Assembly: GCA_013420905.1 (NCBI GenBank)
Contig: JAAXNY010000006.1
Span: forward strand, 372,001 to 436,000
From: Collybia mongolica
Lineage: Eukaryota; Basidiomycota; Agaricomycetes; Agaricales; Clitocybaceae
Direction of reading: 5' to 3'
Length of the DNA: 64,000 bases
Shown here: positions 58,403 through 64,000 of the stretch, piece after piece
How the letters are laid out: each line of letters opens with the position of its first letter
How positions within the stretch are numbered: position 1 is the stretch's first letter
Translations under genes and position numbers: made by a program
The notes under the pieces: generated by a model
What the model saw: the letters and a program-made list of their open reading frames with translations, nothing else
The model's database searches: none
Told to the model about the DNA's origin: nothing

Positions 58403-59645
58403 ATGGTCACTCTCCTCGTTGCCATGTTGTATCTTTCAGTGTCCGGCGCGTGTGCGCGACTCGCGCACCCCGAGCAGGTCGACATGTCCTGTGATCCCAA
58501 CATTCGCAGTGTCTGGAAGGTCATATGGAGCTGCATGGCCACCATCTTCTCCTGCACTTGGGTTGCTCTACATCTGAACGTCCCGAAACAGGGAAAGCCC
58601 AAGTTGTGGAAATTTGGACGGCGTTTTTGCGCGTTTGCGATTGCGCTGATAGCTCCGGAATACATCATAAGCCAGGCGTGGAGTCAGCGAGCTTCAGCGA
58701 AGAAAATCGCAGCCACATACGCAGGTACTTTTTGTTGCCTTCTTGGTGAGAGTGATTTCACATAAACTTGCAGGCCACAATTGGACTATTACACACGGTT
58801 TCTTCGTCAACATGGGAGGTTTTAGGGTGCACGATGAAGGGTCTGATAGTGACTACGTCATGAACTCAGTCGATATCAAAGTTTACTTGGATGATGGCCA
58901 GATCACTGTAAGTGAGGAAGATATACAGGATAAAAGCAAGGGCGACATGTTCACAAAGGGGTTTGCGGTCTTGCAGACCGCTTGGTTCATCCTCCAATTG
59001 GTTGCTCGCGCCGTCCAACAACTCCCCATAACTGAGTTGGAAATCGCGACGCTTGCATTCGCCATTCTGAATGGCGCCACCTATTTTTTATGGTGGAACA
59101 AACCGTTGGATGTCCAGTGCCCTATCATCCTCAATCAGCACACATCAGTTGTAAACATAGATGCGAATAGGATTAGAAATAGGACGGGGGGAGGTTACGT
59201 CAATGGTGAGGATAGTTTGCAATTGCCTCTAATGGGTCCGGAAAAACATGACCATCCTCGACGAATACGGAATGTCAAAATGTTTGACGAGACTACCGTC
59301 GCCAGTGACTCCTACATTCTCTCAGCGGTCGCAGTGTTATTCGGGGCCATTCACTGCGTCGCGTGGTTTTCCCACTTTCCAACCATCTTGGAGAAACTGC
59401 TCTGGGAGGGTGCATGCGTTGCCATCATCATCATGCCAATCATGGCCGCAGTGCTGACACTCACAACCGCAAGAGACCACTACTTACCCAAATCCGTAAT
59501 CCACGTTCCTTTTATCTTGTCGTTTGTCCTATATTTTACTGCGCGTCTCATCCTTGTCGTCCTGACTCTTACGACCCTCCGGTCTCTCCCACATGATGTC
59601 TATACCACAGCCCATTGGCCACTGGAATTTATACCCCACATCTAG
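58403..59645 (+). CDS. multi-pass membrane protein, unknown function
   Basis: Exons 58403-58724 and 58774-59645 (intron 49 nt) give 397 aa. The N-terminus MVTLLVAMLYLSVSGACARL looks like a signal peptide or anchor. Hydrophobic segments follow at IWSCMATIFSCTWVALHLNV, FCAFAIALIAPEYII, GFAVLQTAWFILQLVARAV, LATLAFAILNGATYFLWW, YILSAVAVLFGAIHCVAWFS, ACVAIIIMPIMAAVLTL and FILSFVLYFTARLILVVLTL. Conserved-looking loops are LHLNVPKQGKPKLWKFGRR and HGFFVNMGGFRV. This architecture belongs to a large family of uncharacterised membrane proteins common in Agaricomycetes. No catalytic motif seen. Confidence 0.75.
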
Positions 59646-61185
59646 GTAGTTTGCACGTATCCTTGACTAGTCTACAGGCGTTATTCATACTTGGTTCTGT
59701 ATATCTCCAGTGACCTTTTTAGTGCTATCGCCGTGTTGTGCTCATCTGGTAATGGCTGGGGTTTTATGGACCACCCCGGGGTGTTAATAGGTGGCGCGAA
59801 ACCTGCTAGTGTGGATGGTCGTGTTCGAAGGACACAAAACTTTTTTTCCACAGCGCCAATAAGTTTCGACTTTCGAGTTACACCGTCTGAGTACATGCCG
59901 TAACCCCTGGTGTCTTGAATTGTTTCGGTCAGTAACGGGAACACGCGCCATGTAGCTTCGTGCACTTTAATCTGATAGTTGAAGCGCAATAGCACACGTC
60001 ATAGCCCTTACAATCAGTACGCTTGTGTCTCACACCAGGTAAACCGTTCGATAGTTCCCTCCAAACCATCCATGGCTCAAAGAACGCGATTCAATGGTGC
60101 AATATTGCGGACTGGGAGTCTTCTTTGAGCGGATTATGGAAATTTAAAGAGGCTAGTAGTACGGTTTTATTACTGATCTTTAGGGAGGTTTAAATGATAG
60201 TATTTATGTCGAGAGGCCTTGAGGCTCGGAGCTGTATGTCCAAATTGTGAGCATACTATTAGTGGCCCAGCATCGCTGGCACTATCACCCTCTCAATTTG
60301 TTCGCTGTACCCATTTTTTTGTGTTGGAATCTGGACGCAGTACTAGATATAGTACCCTCAGTCGCCGATAGTGGGACAACTGTCATTGACACCATACCTA
60401 GACACAGTAAAAGTACATTCTAGGTTAGTGACAATGTAAGAAACGCGTGGGAGATGTTGCACATACATCAGTCGCGTATAGTGGAACACTGAGATTGGAA
60501 CAACATCTGTTGGGGGAAGGATAGGGTGTGTGTTACGCAAGGTTGTATGGATCACTGGTGGTGTTCCAACATTTTGTAGTAAGTATTTATCTATTTAACT
60601 TACAAGGCGGACTGGCGACTATTTTCAAGTTCATTTCAACGGATCTCTTCTCTATCCCAAACCAGTAGTCTACCCTCAGGTCTCATTACTCCAGTGCCAG
60701 AATCAGAACCGCACTTTCCCTTCTCCCTAGTTTTCGATTTATGCACCTTCGTGCTCGCACCCTCGTTTACCTATTTCGGAAAACAGAACCGTGCCTTAGT
60801 GTCTTCCCTGCGATCGGGTGCGGATGGGATGTAAGGCACCGCATTGTGCCATGTGGTGTCCTTTCGAAGAAGCGACAGTAGTCGCACGCTAGTGCAAAAG
60901 GACCTGGCGGCGTGATCTTATCGCAATCCCCAGACACGACCATCACTGTATGTATGATTCAATAGGTCGAAAGATCTTGTTCCAGGCAGCCTCACATCCT
61001 TTGCGTTGTATTTTTTCCTATTGGTATTCCCGTTCTAAAAAAATATCCCCTTCATGTCAAATTTGGGCACGGCTTTGCGAACGATAGTATGTTCATGGGT
61101 GAATGCTACGGCGAACTGATAAGTTAATCAGTGAAATTCAACCAGCGTAAGAACCTGGCCGGAAAACGGGTTCAGTCTTCTGCTA
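59646..61185. other. 1.5-kb region without supported gene
   Basis: No coding signal. Contains two direct copies of a motif like CAGTCGCNNATAGTGGNACA, near 60358 and 60469, of unknown origin. Confidence 0.4.
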
Positions 61186-62950
61186 TCAAAGTGGGTTGAC
61201 TTCCTGTTCCTTGTCATATGATATCTCGACCTCTTTGATGTAGTTTTCGCGGCGCAGGACTACATCGACTGCGCGACCAAGAATGCTTCGTCGCAGATCA
61301 ACATGAGCGTTGTTGGGAGTTGAATGGAAAAGACTCTTTAGTCCATGTTTGCGAAGTATTGCCAGAAGTTCAAAGTCGGCGGAGTCATATTTCATGAGTC
61401 TGGTGCCACTATGGTGAGCCATATATTTAATTCCCTGCAATTCCTGTCGGAGGAAGGGACGCAGCAAACCAAGGACGTTGGCTTCCAGTAACACAGATAG
61501 AAAGCCCTCGTGATTTATAGCTGCTCGTATAAACGAATCAATGGCCTGCAGAAGTGCATTTGACGTGAAGAAGGATTCGTCAGCTGGGACAAAGTGCGGC
61601 CAGGGAGAACAGAACATGTCCCATTCTGGAGAGTTTGTGATTCTAATGTGAGACGATGGTTAGCAGTTGGTGCACTGGCTGAAAGGACACATACACTAGT
61701 TGAGATATCCGGACGAAAAGGCGTGACATAGTTTTGGTGAAGTCCTCAGTATTCTTATGGACGGTGTATTGGCAAATGGCATCCCGGGCAGAATTTTTAC
61801 CAATGATAAGAAAGGAATGTAAAGCTCTCAAGGCACGATTATATATTTCAGGTCCCATGCTTTCTGACCTGCCATTGTCGACGTTAGAATGAAGTGTTCT
61901 ACTGAGTCGGTTTCTATATGCTCACCCTGAAAATTCCAAAACGTCAACCGCAATGTCCATGAAGAGGTCTTGTTCGTATGGCCTGTGCCAGTCCTCCACC
62001 ATTTCGATTATTGATCGTATCCTCCATGCTACAAGCTCTCTGCTCATCAAGTTCCATATATCTGGTCTTTGGACCACTCGATCAGGCATAATGGGTGTGA
62101 AAGGCAGCTCTGGACGTATTGACCACAAGACATGGAACGGGTGCCCACGTATAGAAGACAATCCATTGTGGGCATTTGATAGTATGAACAGCAACGAGTT
62201 ACACGCCGCATAGAGGGTTGATGTACGATGGAAATTTCCATGGTCTTCTTTTGCTATAGGATCGGAGAAGTTGGAAACATACAGGTGAAGCAAGTAATCC
62301 TTGGTACCACCTTCAAGGATGGCTTCGCCGACTAGATCGTTTCTATCTGCAAGCTTCTGCAAGCTTCTGCAAGAAATAGACAAACGGTTCCAAGCTGTGA
62401 CTTTCCCATATCGTGAGGGATTTGACATATGCTTGTATGGTAATAGGCTAGTCCCTTGACTCCCGTATGGCGTGCAGTCTGTATTGAAGATATTGAGAAG
62501 GGCGGGAGGATACATTGGGCCACCTACGCACTTGAGAGGGTCCAGTATGGCAGTCAACTCGGATATGAGTATTTTGACCTCAATCAGAGGCCAACTTAAC
62601 AAACACTCGGTGAGGTGCTGAGTTTGGCCGCCCCCGATCTGCGCCAGAATCATTGTCAAGGCTCGAGCCCGAATTGCGTCAACGTAAAGGTCCCGCCTAT
62701 TTCTGGAGTAAGCCTAGAACATAGTCAAGAATTCGCCTCACGCAAACCTAGAAAGTTCCAAAATATCGTCGTACATTTGTTTTATACCTCGAATTTTGTG
62801 GACGTTCCGATGGGGGAAATGTGCAGAGATAGCATCAAGTCTTCTTCGAATGATGATGTACTTAGCTCCACGAAGCGTAGCTCTTCAGAGGGCGAGGATC
62901 GCCTTGCCAGAAATTTCTCCCAAACCTGGAACAGTGGAAGAGGTAGTCGT
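61186..62950 (-). CDS. uncharacterised helical (ARM-like) protein, 5' end unresolved
   Basis: Minus-strand exons. A first recognisable exon includes VWEKFLARRSSPSEELRFVE and MLSLHISPIGTSTKFE (about 62800-62930). It joins AYSRNRRDLYVDAIRARALT (to 61922), then, through a 57-67 nt intron, ESMGPEIYNRALRALHSFLI, and finally ITNSPEWDMFCSPWPHFVPA to a stop at 61186. The protein is Leu-rich and helical, with repeated SLLFILSNAHN / HSFLIIGKNSA / LLQAIDSFIRAAI helices suggestive of ARM/HEAT-like packing, but no named family. More coding sequence lies upstream (63000-63320: LHEISLPLKYRQLNGFRSF, then YATFLRWDGYLG) and is probably the 5' part, but one junction near 62940 does not fit in frame. Confidence 0.5.
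62339..62372. repeat. 10-bp tandem repeat inside coding exon
   Basis: Three copies of CTGCAAGCTT within the minus-strand exon (coding SCRSLQKLA). On the minus strand it makes three consecutive TTGCAG motifs that could act as alternative splice acceptors. Confidence 0.6.
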
Positions 62951-63339
62951 TGTGTCGTGTGAGGACGAGCCTGCCGAGTCAGCTACAGATGCAGTCCCAA
63001 CAGAGAGCATAGATTCATTGTAAGAGTACACCTGGCTTTGAGCCAAGATATCCATCCCAACGTAGAAACGTTGCATACAAATCTGGGCCTTGGTGATCAA
63101 TGGTGGTTACTAACTGAAGGAGCGGAATCCGTTGAGTTGCCTATACTTAAGGGGTAAGGAAATCTCATGAAGAATCGTCTGTAATGCTGTGCTATGCTGG
63201 ATTGACAGATGGCAGCACCGCAACGTTGGACCTTGACTTGCTAAAGCTGGCGGGCATAGATTGAGAGGAGGTGGTGCAGGAAACAGCAACACAACTTCAC
63301 TCATCAGTACTGTCGTCAAAATCTATGCATCAAGGCCCA

Positions 63340-63876
63340 AATCCTTCCACCCAACTTTGAGTCCGTTGTGCCATAACACACTTCAACTAACATTCTCCAA
63401 GATCGCTTCTCAACCCCTACATATTGCCATTGTGACGCCTGCAGTGCGTGGCATGTGCTTCGAATTTGCCGCTATGTATCGATGCGAACGCGGGGAATAG
63501 CGGGAGGCATGAAGTCATCCAGGTGGAATGTTGGCAGACTAGAGGTTGAAATATGGGTAATCAGGTGTGGATTCAGGTTGCACGACGGGATACACAGTAC
63601 ATACCTTTGCCAAAGTGTTACTTAATGATAGTCGAAGCCCACGTTGACGGTTGCAACCTCCAACTTTCTTCAAATCCATGACCGCACAGCAAGTAAAAAT
63701 TAGAGGAAAGCTCCAACATATTATGTATCTTACAATTACCTCGAAACTCATCCATGTACCGGGTAAAGGAAGGAGGCGGAATGGTCACTGGCAGACACGT
63801 ATGCATAATGTTATGTATATATTATGACCCGTCTCGTCTCATTCCAGCCACCCATACCACCAAGGCCCTTCAGACC
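63340..63876. other. intergenic
   Basis: No supported gene. TATA-like ATGTATATATTATG sits near 63812-63826, ahead of the frame that starts at 63877. Confidence 0.35.
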
Positions 63877-64000
63877 ATGCGTGAGCGATTCTACGGACCC
63901 ACAAAAACAACTACTCGTACGATTATAACTCGCTTCCTACACCGCATACTCGCGCAAGACGAGCACTCCACTTCTCAGACAACGCTTTTTTTTTTGTCCT
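63877..64000 (+). CDS. possible gene start, 3' truncated by window
   Basis: ATG at 63877-63879 opens a frame to the window end (MRERFYGPTKTTTRTIITRF and onward), downstream of a TATA-like sequence. Short and without motif; weak. Confidence 0.2.
   Translation, partial: MRERFYGPTKTTTRTIITRFLHRILAQDEHSTSQTTLFFLS

Noticed and set aside
1..64000. CRISPR arrays, bacterial operons or ribosome binding sites
   Set aside because: The sequence is eukaryotic with spliceosomal introns throughout; no such structures are present.

Overview
The window is nuclear DNA from a filamentous basidiomycete, most likely an Agaricomycete. Nearly every gene is cut by short GT-AG introns of about 45-80 nt. The protein families fit: a class I hydrophobin, STAND/NACHT NTPases, orphan P-loop GTPases, F-box proteins. 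There are no operons; genes are arranged divergently or tail to tail. I joined exons by reading splice signals and frames by eye.

Layout. 1-2001: PHO80/PCL-type cyclin (+), 5' end at or beyond the window edge. 2574-2745: possible small gene (-). 3009-3632: small two-helix membrane protein (-), divergent from a very intron-rich SPO22/ZIP4 meiosis gene (3850-8504, +). 8923-11136: UTP18, a U3 snoRNP WD40 protein (-). 11140-18690: repeat-rich, almost CpG-free island. It holds a degenerate WDR59-like fragment, a 325-bp solo LTR, two apparently identical complete Tc1-type transposons in opposite orientation, and two opposed arrays of a 63-bp minisatellite. 18774-20057: P-loop GTPase (-). 22719-27694: WDR59 (-). 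28405-28849: hydrophobin (+). 29151-29394: MITE. 30083-30960: TRAPPC6/Trs33 (-), divergent from UBR1 (31144-36828, +). 36969-39133: organellar-type glutamyl-tRNA synthetase (-). 39549-41700: GPI-anchored alpha-amylase (-). 42507-46663: NACHT gene that appears to encode two NACHT modules in one polypeptide (-). 47180-48229: uncharacterised gene (-). 48854-49978: CSN7 (+). 50746-51316: small orphan (+). 52543-53222: hAT-like MITE with a perfect 8-bp target-site duplication. 53681-54986: F-box protein (-). 55748-56200: degenerate RNase H-like ORF. 58403-59645: multi-pass membrane protein (+). 61186-62950: uncharacterised helical protein (-).

Functional themes. The housekeeping genes are independent: ribosome biogenesis, vesicle tethering, SEA/GATOR nutrient signalling, N-degron ubiquitylation, COP9 signalosome, organellar translation, meiotic crossing-over. 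Accessory content lies in the repeat island and in the NACHT, GTPase, F-box and orphan genes. The points most worth a second look are the tandem-NACHT fusion, the WDR59-like relic in a CpG-depleted island invaded by fresh Tc1 copies, and two new non-autonomous elements with clean target duplications.
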